A DNA stretch of 64,000 nt from Datnioides undecimradiatus (lineage: Eukaryota; Chordata; Actinopteri; Lobotiformes; Datnioididae): NCBI GenBank assembly GCA_008933995.1, contig WARS01000016.1, positions 11,217,848-11,281,847 on the forward strand, written 5' to 3'. A program made the position numbers and the translations under genes. Shown here piece by piece: positions 13,000 through 32,280 of the stretch. Numbering within the stretch: the first letter of the stretch is position 1; every line of letters starts with the position of its first letter. The notes under the pieces are model-generated. The model was not told where the DNA came from. It ran no database searches and saw only the letters and a program-made list of their open reading frames with translations.

Positions 13000-13235
13000 T
13001 TTTTACACTACATGTGAGTGTTCACCCATTCATACACTGATGAAACAGACAATGAATATCACAAAGGTATTTAAAGCATATTCATACACATTCTCGCACC
13101 TACAGCTACACCATCAGGAGCAGTTTTGGGTTCAGTGTCTTGGCCAAGGACACCACGACATGCAGCCTAGGGGAGCCAGGAATTGAATCGTCCCAGTGTA
13201 CAACCTATACCCTTCCTCAGTGCCACAGCCTCTAT
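13000..13235 (+). repeat. Decayed teleost interspersed repeat
   Basis: Contains gttcacccattcatacactg near 13019, then ccatcaggagcagttttggg near 13110, ttcagtgtcttggccaagga near 13131, and gagccaggaattgaatcg near 13170, ending in a decayed cctcagtgccacagcc. This order matches a common fish repeat that I remember as reading 'ggttcagtgtcttgcccaag ... gagccgggatcgaacc ... actgagccacagcc'. Family name is not assigned. The copy is diverged and has no clear target-site duplication. Confidence 0.6.
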
Positions 13236-16200
13236 TAAAGGCATTGAAACTAGACATTTGACACATGACAAGAAACTCTGTCAGTGCTAGTTTCTGTTTG
13301 CATTGTTCTTTCACAGCGCACATCACTAAGCAAATGTGCTAGTAGTTAAATTACAACAAACCCATTGTAATACAGACAGTCTGGTGCCTTCAGGGCCGTC
13401 AATTTAAACTCTGTACTTAAAATGCATGTGACAAAAACACAGTTAGATTCAGGTATGGGAGGGGAGTTTCATTTTGCAATTCCAGACTTTCTTTTATGCA
13501 AACCTCTGCTAGAAGACTTCTGAAACTTGGCCAAATGTTCACTGATATAAAGACTGTTTGTATTTGGGCTGCAGAGCTCATGTAGGATCTGTCGGAGCCA
13601 TGTCTGTCTGAAACATGAGGGTTTGACAGTGGTTGGTTAGTTAGAAAGCAGTGCCACGCCCTCTGCCCTCTTTACTCTGCTGCTATTGCTCCAGATTACA
13701 TAACATGACTAGGTACTGACATGTTCTACCTCCCTTCCCTCCTCTTCCTCCTCCTCTGGCTTCCTATACGAGAGCAGGAGACAGACAACAGTGGTACTTA
13801 TGGAGGCCAAGAAGTCATGCAAATTAACGTCAGTCAGCATCAGTATTTTTTGGCCCTCCAGAGCCCCTGTAGGGAGGAGGTGTGGGGCCAACTGAGTATA
13901 ATTGGGCCTCAGCTGATTAGTGAAGAGGGGCTCACGCAGAAGGGATAGAGGGGAATGAGAGGAAGAGATGCTGAAGAGATATTAGAAGTGAGAGAGCAGG
14001 GCCTTTGAAACAAGCAGGAGAAGGAGGAGAGAAACTGACAAAACATACAGAAGAAAAGGGATGAAGCAGGGAGTGTGCTAATACATGTGTTGCATATTCA
14101 TGACTGCTGCTGTGTTTATATCCCTGCACTTCCGTCTTTGCTCTCTTTCTGCTCTACAGTGTTCATTTCCACAATCTGTCCTGTATTTATATGTTATGTG
14201 TTTGCTGTATGCAACAGGCATGTAAAAGCTATGCATTATTTATGAATTTGGATTCATTCATTTAAACGGCTCCTCAGGTTCATTACAACAAGGTTCTCAC
14301 TGACCGTTATCCCTATTATTACCCACTATGTTCATTGCTGAGACCTGGGAATATCTTGATATTCACTAAAAAGAAGTCAGGCAGGAAAAAAGCAAGCAAA
14401 CAGATGATTATCCATCCTCCAAATGTCCAATGCCAAAGTTTTAAAAATTCTTGGTTTCTATCTAAGAATGGAAACTGTGGTATGATTAACAGTTAAACAA
14501 ATAAATTATGGTCATGTGTACAGTTAGGGTTAATCAAGCAAAAACTCTTGTTTAAGACTCTGGTTAAGAATAACAACAAGGTGCCTGGGACACAAACTCC
14601 TGCATTTGATATCCTATGCCCATTCAACAGCACCCCAACCTCCACGCTCTCTGCTTCTCCACTGACACTAAATGCTGCGTTTGTAAGCCAAATGTGAGGA
14701 CAACAGCTGTTCTGTATGGAGGGAATACCAACTCCTGATTGTGGCCTAGATTCAAATCGTCATGTTTGGAAGAGAAAATATAGGGGAAGCCATGATTACA
14801 TATTCTTCATTACTGTATTCAGTTTTACCTTACAAATGAGTTAATCAAGATTAGTTGTTGGGTAACTGACTGCTCATGTCTCTTGCCCTGCCTGATCTCA
14901 GAAATTGCTTATAATATTTTAAATATATACAATATTTTTATAGGAGATAGAGATGTTTGCCATAGGTTCTTAGTATTAGCATTTTCTTATTGTTTTAAGA
15001 TAAAGTGTTATATTTTACAGCAGTGGTTCCCGACCGGACAGTCTCACCAATGTTAATTTTTCAGATTTCTGGCTTTTAAACTCAGCAACACAAGCAAGTC
15101 TGTTAAAAAATTCACAGTGAGAGGCGAGCCAGTCGTCTGCTGCTCTGACTGTTGGCTCATCAAATGAATAGAAACTCTCTGACTGACTCAGAGTGAAAAA
15201 ACTGTGGTCTGACCTTATCACACGAGACATTTGGACCTCACAGAATGAGCCTTTACATGCCCCTCATTGCCCTTTACAGCAGCACGTACTCACACACACA
15301 CTGAAGTTACAGAGTACAGAGATGATGATTACACGGTGACAGTGGTAAAGATGAGCGAGGCTTCGACGGAGTGCTCATGAGTTGTGTTTCAGTCATTAAG
15401 GTCCCTGGACACCAGCGATGACGAGACACGTAGTTCCATGTAAAGTTTTTTCCACCCCCCTCAGCCCGTCACTCACAATCACTCTCTCACACAGATACTA
15501 CATGTAACAAATGTCAGATGTGAGTACAGTGTGTGTATGTGTGTTTCAGTGTGTGGATGTCGGACCATTGACAGGCATGGAAGCAGCTTGTTGAACTAAT
15601 AGCCTAACTAATGTGTCTACATTCCCTCCCTCTCTCCCTCCCTCCCTCCCTCCCTCACCCCCTCTTCCCTCTGCAAAACTGACATCTTTGAACCGAGCAG
15701 AGGAAGGGAGGAGAAAAGAGAGAAAGGAGGGGAAAAAGGGGGGAGAGGAGTACGTTGACAAGCGGCAGACCCTCTCGCCCTCCCGTCTGACTCTGTCTAT
15801 CTCCACCTCGCTCCCTGAGGGTTTGTCTCTGAGGATAGTGCTATGATGAATAGGCCTGTCTAAGCTAACCTAGCAGAGACCAATTAGAGAGAGAGAGAGA
15901 GGAGGAAAAAGGGGAAGAAAGATAGAAACAGGGAAAACAATGAGAGAAACTGAAGCACAGGGAGAGCAAAAGACAGAGAGGGAGAAGAAGAGATCGAGAG
16001 GAAGGGCAGATAGGTTAAAAAGGAGGTGGGAGCACTGGGATAAAGAGGAAAGTTAAGACAATGCATGTTGGGAGTACTGTTGTCTACATGTATGTGTGCG
16101 TGTGTGTGTGTGCAAGCTGTCAGTGCTGAGGGAGAGGCAGTGTGAGAGGGGCTGGCCTCTTAAGTCTTAACCTCGTCTGCTGCTGCAGGAGAGGCTTTGA

Positions 16201-17825
16201 CAGCAGAGACGCACAAACAGGACTGACCCTCACACACCTCCTCTGCCTTCCTCCCTCCTCCTCGTTCCTCACTATTCTGTTAGCACTAGCTGTTTTGTCC
16301 CCCAAGTTAAACACAAGTTAAATTCTTCTGGCATTTTAATATCCATAAATGGACTTATGTCTGATAACATAGTCGTCCCTGTTTGATCGTTGCTATTGTT
16401 GCTACTGAGGTATTGCTGAACTGCATTTCCCACGATTACCTTAGTCAAAGAGTGTTGGCAGGAATGCAAGTTTTCTTTTAATTTTTCCAACTTTTGATTC
16501 ATGATCCAGCACCAGAGTTCTCAGAGCAACAGAATAAAAATGCTTATTGTGTAGGGACTCATTGAACAAGGGAGTGATTTAAAGAGACGAGCCATTTGCT
16601 GGATAAAATCCTCTGGCAGGTGAGGAAGGTGATGGGTTTTTTTTTATTTCCTGTCAGCATAAAAGCTTTACCAGCAGTGGAAGACCTGCAAAGTTAGCAT
16701 TAGCACTGACAGCGAACCCAGAAAAACAAAGAAAAACATATTTATTGACAGAAAATCAAAGTTTATCCAGCCCTGCCCTCCACTCAATGATTCGCAGGTG
16801 GCCTCTGAGGAATGCAGTCCATAAAACCCGAGAACAAACACTAATACTAGTAACAATGCTACAAGTGCTACAAATTCTGCAGCAAACAAATAAGAAGGAT
16901 TTACTGCAGTGGTTCCCAGAAAGCAAAGTAATCGTCCATCTAGCTAGCAATTAGCCAATTAATTCCCAAAAGCCTTCAGTCTTCAGTGAAAAAAACAAAT
17001 TCAGATCTTCATCACTTCTGTTCATGTGATTTCGAAGTTGCCGTAATTATCCCTTACAGACAGAAACAGCATTCACGTCAACTTTCAAGTCATAATTATG
17101 ACTAGGATTTTTTTCCTATGTATACTGCATATAAAATAATTATTAACAGGTGATATGGATACCTCAAATCATGTTAGGTTCATTGTTTAAGGTGATTAAA
17201 AACAAATTTAATTGGACAATAAGGTCTGACAGCTGTTACACTCTAAAGTCATAAACATGGAAACCTTTCCTCCATCGCCTACCATCTCCTATAATGTGAG
17301 CGATGTGATTAAAGTGGAAAACTTTGGCTCTATTTGGAAAACCCAGTCTGGCCTGGGATCAAATCACTAACGCTTCCTCACCTGTGTCTGCCAAGCTCAT
17401 TTCTCTCCTTCAAACAAACATTTGATAAATGGCCTCCTCACTCTCCTCTTTTAAAATAGGAAGGTTCGCCCTGTCCTCCTCCTCCTCTCTTTCCTCCAGA
17501 CGATCTCCGTCGTCCTCACCCCATCTCGTAGACAATTACAAACATCCCGCTTCCCATTTATCATTAACAATTAAACAGCATGGACGGAGGCTACTTCATA
17601 AGCGGAGAGGAAGAGGACGAGGAGCGCAGAAGCAGACGAATGCGAGTGGAATGAAGTAGAGTCAACAGTGAGAAAGAGAGAGGGAGGCTGACAGCACAAT
17701 TAAGGTTTTTAATTCTCTGCTTGAGTGGGCCGGTCCAGTCTTTATGCTAATTAGGATGCCACGGCCATGTAATAAATCTCTATGATCCAGCCTCATTTCC
17801 CCTCTGTCTCTCTGTCTGTCTCTTT

Positions 17826-17827
<2 letters not shown>

Positions 17828-17875
<48 letters not shown>
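17828..17875. repeat. (CA)n microsatellite
   Basis: Uninterrupted CA dinucleotide run of about 23 units next to a CT-rich stretch. Confidence 0.95.
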
Positions 17876-17876
<1 letters not shown>

Positions 17877-18096
17877 ACAACAGCACGTAAAGTTCACCCA
17901 TTACTTTTTATGGCTACACCCTTAGGCTGGAGTGTTAACAGTTTGGATAAAATTGTTTTTTTCATGCAATTTCTAATGCTTCCCTGAGATCTGAGAGCTA
18001 CAGCGTGTCAGCGTATACTGTTTACTGGTTGGGCAAGCATTCGCAGTCTTGGCTCAACGCCTATACCACATGTAGTTTCTCTCCCCGTTAACTCCC

Positions 18097-18102
18097 TTTA
18101 TT
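18097..18102 (-). terminator. Candidate polyadenylation signal for the 18.6-kb gene
   Basis: TTTATT on the + strand (AATAAA on the - strand), about 0.52 kb past the stop codon of the unrecognised membrane-protein gene. It is the nearest clear hexamer I noticed; use is inferred. Confidence 0.25.
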
Positions 18103-18625
18103 AGTGTTTTTCAGGAATGTGGTTTGCATGCCCTGCACTGTTGCGCTGCACTCTATAAACACACATTTAAAAGGCACAATGAATGCAGAAAACATTCTCT
18201 TATTCCCGCTCTCTTTCTCTCTTATCCGCTCATCTCCATTTGACAGACATGTCTAATAACATCTGCAGATGGGAGGAAAACAGCAAAACAATCCGCAGAT
18301 AATTGGGGGGCCACATTTAAAGACGACGAGAGAGAAAATGAGAGAGATAGATAAGTGGACAACTGCTGGCTGTTTGTTAAAGTAGCAGCTACCATATATA
18401 TTTTCACCCTCATTTAGGTCACGAGGACACACACTAATCAGTGCTTTGTTTTCCTACTGCCTCCTACAAATTGTCCCAAAGCCAATTTAAACATAGAATC
18501 TGTGTAAAAAAAATCAACTACAGTTGTATGTTCATTAAATAAATGAAGGTAAGAGCAGATCCAAACAAGCCGGGGTGGATTTTTTACTCAAAGACACACA
18601 CAGTGAGATCATTTTACACCAGAAC

Positions 18626-19821
18626 TCAGCCCTGCTGTGCAAATTTATGACCAAACATCCTCAGTCTGGTTTTGGTGCGATACATCTCCAGTTTCGTCTG
18701 CTGGCATGACAATTTGCTTCTGGTGGTGTGACTGTAAGCCATTTTGTGCTGTGTGAGGGTCAAAATGGCCACAACCCCAACCACCAGGGTCAAATGAAGA
18801 ATGTACAGGACTACATAGAGAAAAATCAGAATTAGGGAGACGTTGATGTTGACAACACACCAAGGCAAGGCCAGGAGCAGCAGCAGGGAGTGATGGAGGG
18901 AGCTGAGGACAAGAGCTGGTACGGACAGGACGAGTCTGAGCAGTGTGGAGGCCAGCCAGGAGTACAGAGACAGAGGGGACAACAGGAGAGACACTGCTGC
19001 TTTGCTCATGGACAGGGCCTAAAAGATAAAAATGTCATGTGGAAGCCTGACATATCAAAGGACCTGCTCCAAACATGTGCTCACACAACCAATCAAATTT
19101 TGGGAAAACTGTCACACCGCTAAATGCATAAAATATGATTATAAGAGTGAATCAGAGCAGCGGGATCTAAGCTTGTATTTATCACAGTCCCTGTCACATT
19201 CAACATAGCACAGCTCTTTGCGCAGTCTAAACAAATGGACTGACATTTACATCCATGTTAATTAAAAATCAACAGTGTTTTTAAAAACTGATACAGTATC
19301 ACAAAACACAATACCACAATACTGAAGTGTATTGGCATTTTCTTATGCTCAGGTATGACATGCAACAAAGCTCCCTGTCAAACCACTGGCAGTAACAGGT
19401 ATGTGCCATGTGCTGTAAACCACTCAGCCCTCCAGATTGTTTCATTTGAAGGCTTTTCTGAGGCCTGAAGAGGTAAAGTATCCAGTATTTCAGAAGAAAG
19501 AAAGAGATTTAGAGAGTAATAACCTGTGTTCTGATCTGCCAACCATAGCACAAGTAGGCCCAAATACAATCTTCATTTATTTGCACCAACCTACCTCACA
19601 AGGATTTCCATGCAAGGTGTCATTAGATGTCTGAGCCTTGTGAAGCCCTGAATACAGATATGCAGACAGAAGAACAAAAAGAAATGGATGTGTCATGCTG
19701 CTGCCTCACAAGAAAACAGCAAGCAAAATTGTTGGACCATATCGGTATAATAGCATTTCTCAAGAAACATAAACTCACATAGGAAAAGGAGAATGAGAGC
19801 GATTGCCAGCAGAGGCCTCAT
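18626..19821 (-). CDS. Unrecognised 162-aa membrane protein, three coding exons
   Basis: Reads as exons 19779-19821, 19595-19647 and 18626-19018. Junctions keep frame: exon 1 ends CTA T|gtgagt; exon 2 starts after a long pyrimidine tract and ttcag|GG and ends GAG|gtaggt; exon 3 starts ttttag|GCC. The 43- and 53-nt exons have phases that join exactly. The product starts with a textbook signal peptide (MRPLLAIALILLFLWLHKAQ), then a short lumenal/extracellular stretch with an N-glycosylation sequon NDT (residues 23-25) and a cysteine (31). Residues 39-121 are very hydrophobic, probably two or three membrane spans, including LILIFLYVVLYILHLTLVVG. A basic tail (123-162) ends in GHKFAQQG. The signal peptide and multi-pass core were built by splicing, which chance frames rarely do. 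I do not recognise the family. As I recall, human has no such gene between MELK and PAX5. Same strand as melk, 2.3 kb downstream of its stop. Confidence 0.6.
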
Positions 19822-21719
19822 TGTTCCCCCTCGTCTTCACACTCGCAAGCTTGAAAACAACAGACAGATGAGTTAAACACTGAGCTGCTCTAATCTATTC
19901 CAACATTCACATGTGATGCAGTTACAGCCACAACACCTTTAAACAGATTTACATCTCTGCCTACCCCGACACTGCTTCCAAACTGGATGTACTGTAAGTC
20001 AGCTCCCTCCTGCTTCTGATCCTGTTAAAGTCCAACTCTAGATTTCACTCCACTCTTTATTCTGCTAAATTCTTAATTCATTAATCCTCCTGAGGGCATT
20101 GTGCAACATGGCTCCCTTGCTCCACTTTTCAAACCTGAACAGACCTGCACAGCTTGATTTTAAGGATTTTGCAGCGCCACCTGTTTGAGCGGAGGGACAC
20201 TGACAAGGAGCATTTCTTTTACCTTACAGCAATTAGCAGACCACACAATGGTTTAAAAGTTTGTTGCAAACACTGAGAAGGTGAAGTGTGAGACAATATA
20301 ATGCACCAAATTCATAGTCTAGAATCAAAACATCTCTTGCAAAAGTCATGTGAAGACATGCAAAAAGGTGGTCAGGATCATGTTGCTGCTCTACAGTGGG
20401 AAGGAGAATGTCCAGAAAAGAGTGGAGAGTCTCTCCTGTGTGTGAGAAAAGTGACAGCTTTTAGTCCAGCTGTTGTCCACACACACACACACACACACAC
20501 AAAGAGGTCTGATCCTCCAGCCTCAGCCCAGCAGGAGTTATAACCACCACTGGAACAACGCATAGGATCTGTGGCTGAGGATTTATTGTTTTTTTAATCT
20601 TTCCAACTCCAACCTTCACCCCTGTCTTAAATTATCATCCACCCATCCACCCTCCCTCAGACTCCATTAGGGTTAAAGCCCCCCCTTATCAACCCACCAT
20701 TACCCTTCCCCTCCCTGCTGGGATACCAAGGAGAACCTGCCACAAATAAACGCCAATCAGCTGCAGCGCTGTTATGACTAAGTGGCATCTTGTCTTGGAG
20801 GAGGGAGGGGGAGCGTTCAACTCCTGTTTTACCCTGTTCAAATGTTGCAGACCATGATGATTATTTAGTCATTCAGTCAGTCATAACAATCACACTCCTA
20901 CAGCCGTTTCTGCCATATCAATGATTGTCCACTATTTTGAGCATCAAAGCTAAACCATTACTCCTCATTGTAGTTGTACTGTACATGTATGAGAGTAAAG
21001 TACATAAAAATTACTGCAGACCAGTGAACTGTTGAAATATTCCTAAAATAAGCTTTGACAGAGCTGCAGGTATGTGCATGAGTACTGAATAAAAATTAAT
21101 TTGTAGTAATCAAAACGTTTATTCAACGTGAACGCAGCTTGGACTCAAAGCATTTCAGGTGTTGAAACATCGTAGACGTTCGACACTTTTCAGCACTTAA
21201 ATGTTTACTTAGATATGCTGTCACTTAGCTGGACTATCACTATTCATTTCTGTACCAAAGACAAGTGGAGCCTGGAAAGGGAACAGAAGGATGATGACAG
21301 AGTGTAAAACACACCACTGCTCCATCAAACTGCTGAACAAATAAAAAATAAACATTTGACATAAAGGAAGTAGATACATTCATCTCAATCATGTGATGCC
21401 ATTAAGACTGGTAGATTACATTTACCAGAAACCATTTATTTTGCTTCTTTTACATGCCAGAACTCTTACAGACACCATGTGACAGACTAACTACACAAGA
21501 AACATCAATGAGAATTAAAAGCACACTTCATACAAGACGACCATGTAAAAACATCATGATGCAAAAATTGTAAACGCATGTACATCAAAAAACAAAGACA
21601 GTAAATTAATAATGTTCTGCCTCTTTATGTTATTCAATCAAGTTTAACACCTACAGGGGGAGAATAACATCAAGAGATAAATATGTTAATAAGTAGCCAG
21701 AAGGTATGCTGTAAATCGC

Positions 21720-21768
<49 letters not shown>

Positions 21769-22102
21769 CAAGAGGATTGAGATTCAGTTTATGAGAAGGA
21801 AAGTAAAACAACAATATTCGACATAATAAGATATGCTGTACAGGCATTCTGACATGTAATGCTCATAAATTTAATGTAACATGTACTCTGGGGATCGCTG
21901 GCAGGTCTATGGACAATTTAATGAAATTCTATGAATAATGAAGGACTGATCATTAATGTGCAAAGACAACACCCAATACCTGAATCTGTGCATCAGTCAC
22001 TGATCAATCATCCTTTACTCTTCGACATAATGTCGCTGAGAAAAAATAGCCAGTGTCCACTGTCTTAGAACAATAAGTGATGCTGCTGGGAAAGTGCATT
22101 AT
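19822..22102. other. melk 3' UTR and spacer
   Basis: No coding exon seen. TTTATT (AATAAA on the - strand) occurs at 21435-21440 and 21118-21123, either of which could end melk transcripts. CA tracts lie at 20479-20502 and 21722-21767. The part near 19822-20100 would hold the promoter of the small membrane-protein gene; no clear TATA box was seen. Confidence 0.5.
21722..21767. repeat. (CA)n microsatellite in melk 3' flank
   Basis: About 22 uninterrupted CA units, probably inside the melk 3' UTR if the distal polyadenylation signals are used. Confidence 0.95.
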
Positions 22103-29469
<7,367 letters not shown>

Positions 29470-30339
29470 CCTCTCTGCTTCGGCCGCACGATGACAAACC
29501 TTCCCTGCGGTGGGAAAAGCGGTGTGTAACAGTGTCAGCACTCCCAACTCATAAAAACACTCAGAGCTCTCTCTTTGATCAAATTAATCGTTAGTTTGTA
29601 ACTTAACGTTAGCTAGCATGTTCTGACGCGCTACGCTAACGTCAGTTAAGACTGAAAATGTCGACAAATGTCGTTTATACCACTAAAATACAAGTAACGG
29701 TATTAAAACACACGTTACACCAAGCTAACTGAATAACGAGTCTCGACCTCACGAATTTACCTTAATTTGTGTGAAAAACGGTAGAGGAAGTTGTTTAAAT
29801 CGGTTAACAACCATATGCCATAGAGAAAAGCCCTCTGATCTGGATGTTTTGTTACGGGAGTTTGAATTTCGCACGTCGACGTTAACTCAACTTCCTGCTT
29901 CCGGTTTGTGCTCCGTCCGCCCCCTTATGGTGACTAACAGTACTGCGGCCATAATAGAAATTCGTGAGTTAGAGAGGCTTTCACTCAACTGTCCGGTTAT
30001 TATTGAGCCTGTAGTTCGTCGTGTTGTTGAATTTTATTACATTATTCATTAAATTAGTCTACTCAATACAGTGGTCATTGTAAATGATCAAAGAGTTGAA
30101 TCAACACTGATTTTAGCCAGTTGTACCATGAAAACTGGCATCTGAACATACATACACACATTCATAGTTTTTACACATAGAGATGAAGACACATCAATAG
30201 AATGGATGGGGGAGAAACATAGAAAATAATGCACATGTTGCATGATACAACTAATTAACATCTTTTCATGTCCAGTTACATGTATGAAATTACTGGTCAG
30301 GCCCACTTGACCACGATCATGGAGCAGGATGGCAAAAGG

Positions 30340-30450
30340 TACTGTGGTGGAGAAAATCTCCAGATTGTTTAGTTAAGTAAAATTGCACCATAGCTCTAAA
30401 ATATCAAATTCCAAGTACAGGTCCTGCATTCAAATTTCACCTTCAGTAAA
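30340..30450 (+). repeat. Truncated copy of a hAT-like MITE
   Basis: Starts actgtggtggagaaaatctc, then agttaagtaaaattgcacca, caagtacaggtcctgcattc and cagtaaaaca. This order matches the left half of the widespread fish element beginning CAGTGGTGGA and carrying repeated AAGTAAAAGT motifs. No right end was found. Same family as the fuller copy at 38478-38777. Confidence 0.6.
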
Positions 30451-32245
30451 ACAGTTAAGAATCATCATTAGACAATTGTGACTGTTGTGTTGATCTTAAT
30501 TAACATTTTGATACTGTTATGTGCCATTTGTCCACCAAGGTTTTCCCCATTTCCATGCTCTTGGAAAGTTCGTAAGTGCATGTGTGCTGTAGACCGAGAG
30601 ACCTATAGGTTAGAATGTGAGTCTGTTGCAATGCATTTTTGAAGGCATGGCAGGCATTTACCCACAATCATGAACACATTTGCATTTGTGAACAGGTATA
30701 TACAGCCTGTAGGATGGAAGGCACTGACCCCATTGGCATGCGGTTGCAGCAGCTGACCAGAAGGGTGTATTTATGATGTCAGATTGCACAACTTCACAGC
30801 TTCTCAAGCCTCTAATTAGTAAAAGGTGAGAGGTGAGCTCAGTCACCACTGGATACATTTTAACAGTTCCCTGTCCTCTTGTCAGCTGCCTGTAATGACT
30901 GTATACAACCACTCTCACTGTCATTGGTTTCTTGTTGGGCTGTAAATGCAATAGTTACCACTTCTTTGTTGGTCTAAGTCCTCCTTCAAATACACAAGAA
31001 AGGGACGACTTGCTGCATATGTTCTTGTCCATTACGGGCAGGTTGGTTTAAACCCCCTACATAGTAATGCATCGTGTTTCCCAGTCATTCATTAACCTCT
31101 AAAATGTAGAAAAAGATATTTGCAGAGTAAAATATTATATTCCGACACTTAGCAATACTGACAGACAGTTGCAGAGGAATTTCAGTGATTGATTGGTGGT
31201 CTCCCCATGTTTCTCATGGTCGTTAGGGAAGGAGTTGGTTGTTAGGGATGTAACCAGTGGTTAGGGGACGTCCAGGTGTCAGCGGGATGACAGAACCCCT
31301 CATTTGGTTTCTGGGGCAGCTGGCCAGGACGGGACCAAGTGACATCAAACAACCCACAGCTGGAGGAAAAGAGAGGGGAAGGCAAGAGTGAAGAGAGGAG
31401 AGGAGAAAATGGAAAGGGGGAGCAGAGGAATACCAGAAAAGAGGAAAAAAGAGAAAAAATGTAGAAAATATGGGGATGAGAGGGAGAGAAATCTTTAATT
31501 TCAGTGTTGGGATACATTTTTGTCGACTGTCTTTTACCATTTTGACTTCTTTTCTTCTTCGTTTTTTTGTGGTCACTGTGGCCAGTTAGATCTCACACAA
31601 ACACACACATCGAATTACTGACAATAGAGAGAAACACTGACTAAAACACGATTAAATAGTCACATATGGTTGATTCTCAGGAAAGAAATAAAAAAAAAAA
31701 CCCCAAACTGTTTCAGGCTTTTTTTAAAATATAAATACATCAGTACAGGCTCTTTCATTCCCAAATCTGCATGAGCTCACAATTTTACTGCACATTGAAA
31801 CATAATTTAACTGCACAACACTGTAACATACTGTAAGCCAGTGGGTGTTCCCCCCTCTGGGTCCGTTTATAAAATGCAACTCAAGAGAAAAGTATTTTTT
31901 TTCTTTCACAAATAAATAATTATAAATGGTTGTAATACTTCTGAGGGCAAGTTCTGTTACAGTCGATGGTTTTAACAGACAGTGCGGGCTTTCCATGGCC
32001 ATGGCCGGCCTGCGTTTGCGTGAGGGTTTGCCAGTTAAGTTTCACATATACAAGCTTAAGTAGTGAATCATAGCAGTTAGGCATATTCAACTTCATTAGC
32101 TAAATCACAATGTAATTGCACCTGATGCTGCTAAAAATGATAACAAACACATCTGCTCTCTGTGCATGTATGGCTGTATACTTGTACTCTGTGAGCAGAT
32201 CTGTGTGTTCAGGAGCTTCTGTGCCACATCCAGTCGCATGGACCA

Positions 32246-32247
<2 letters not shown>

Positions 32248-32278
<31 letters not shown>
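32248..32278. repeat. (GT)n microsatellite
   Basis: About 15 uninterrupted GT units in the melk to thsd4-like intergenic region. Confidence 0.95.

Positions 32279-32280
<2 letters not shown>

Larger units (their letters stand above)
11936..18625. other. Intergenic region, gene-poor
   Basis: No exon set with consistent splice phase was found. It contains a G-run at about 12161-12173, a (GCGT)n tract at 12463-12492, a decayed interspersed repeat at about 13000-13235, a pyrimidine tract followed by purine tracts (15622-16050) and a (CA)n tract at 17828-17875. Longer open frames are low-complexity translations of these repeats. Confidence 0.6.

Noticed and set aside
16668-16889. Hydrophobic 73-codon frame on the - strand
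   Set aside because: Resembles a membrane segment, but it comes from T/A-rich sequence, has no signal peptide, no in-phase neighbouring exon and no recognised family.
18645-18863. Alternative frame of the small gene's last exon (MVCCQHQRLP...)
   Set aside because: It could be read if exon 1 joined directly to exon 3, but it lacks any domain, whereas the other frame gives a coherent membrane protein through exon 2.
19595-19702. Start at an internal ATG giving MTHPFLFVLLSAYLYSG as the signal peptide
   Set aside because: Also signal-like and in frame, but its first part is the pyrimidine tract and cag of a very good acceptor; the upstream 43-nt exon in correct phase is the simpler model. It remains possible as an alternative first exon.
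29771-30052. 93-codon + strand frame upstream of melk
   Set aside because: Overlaps the inferred melk first exon and promoter in antisense; no motif.
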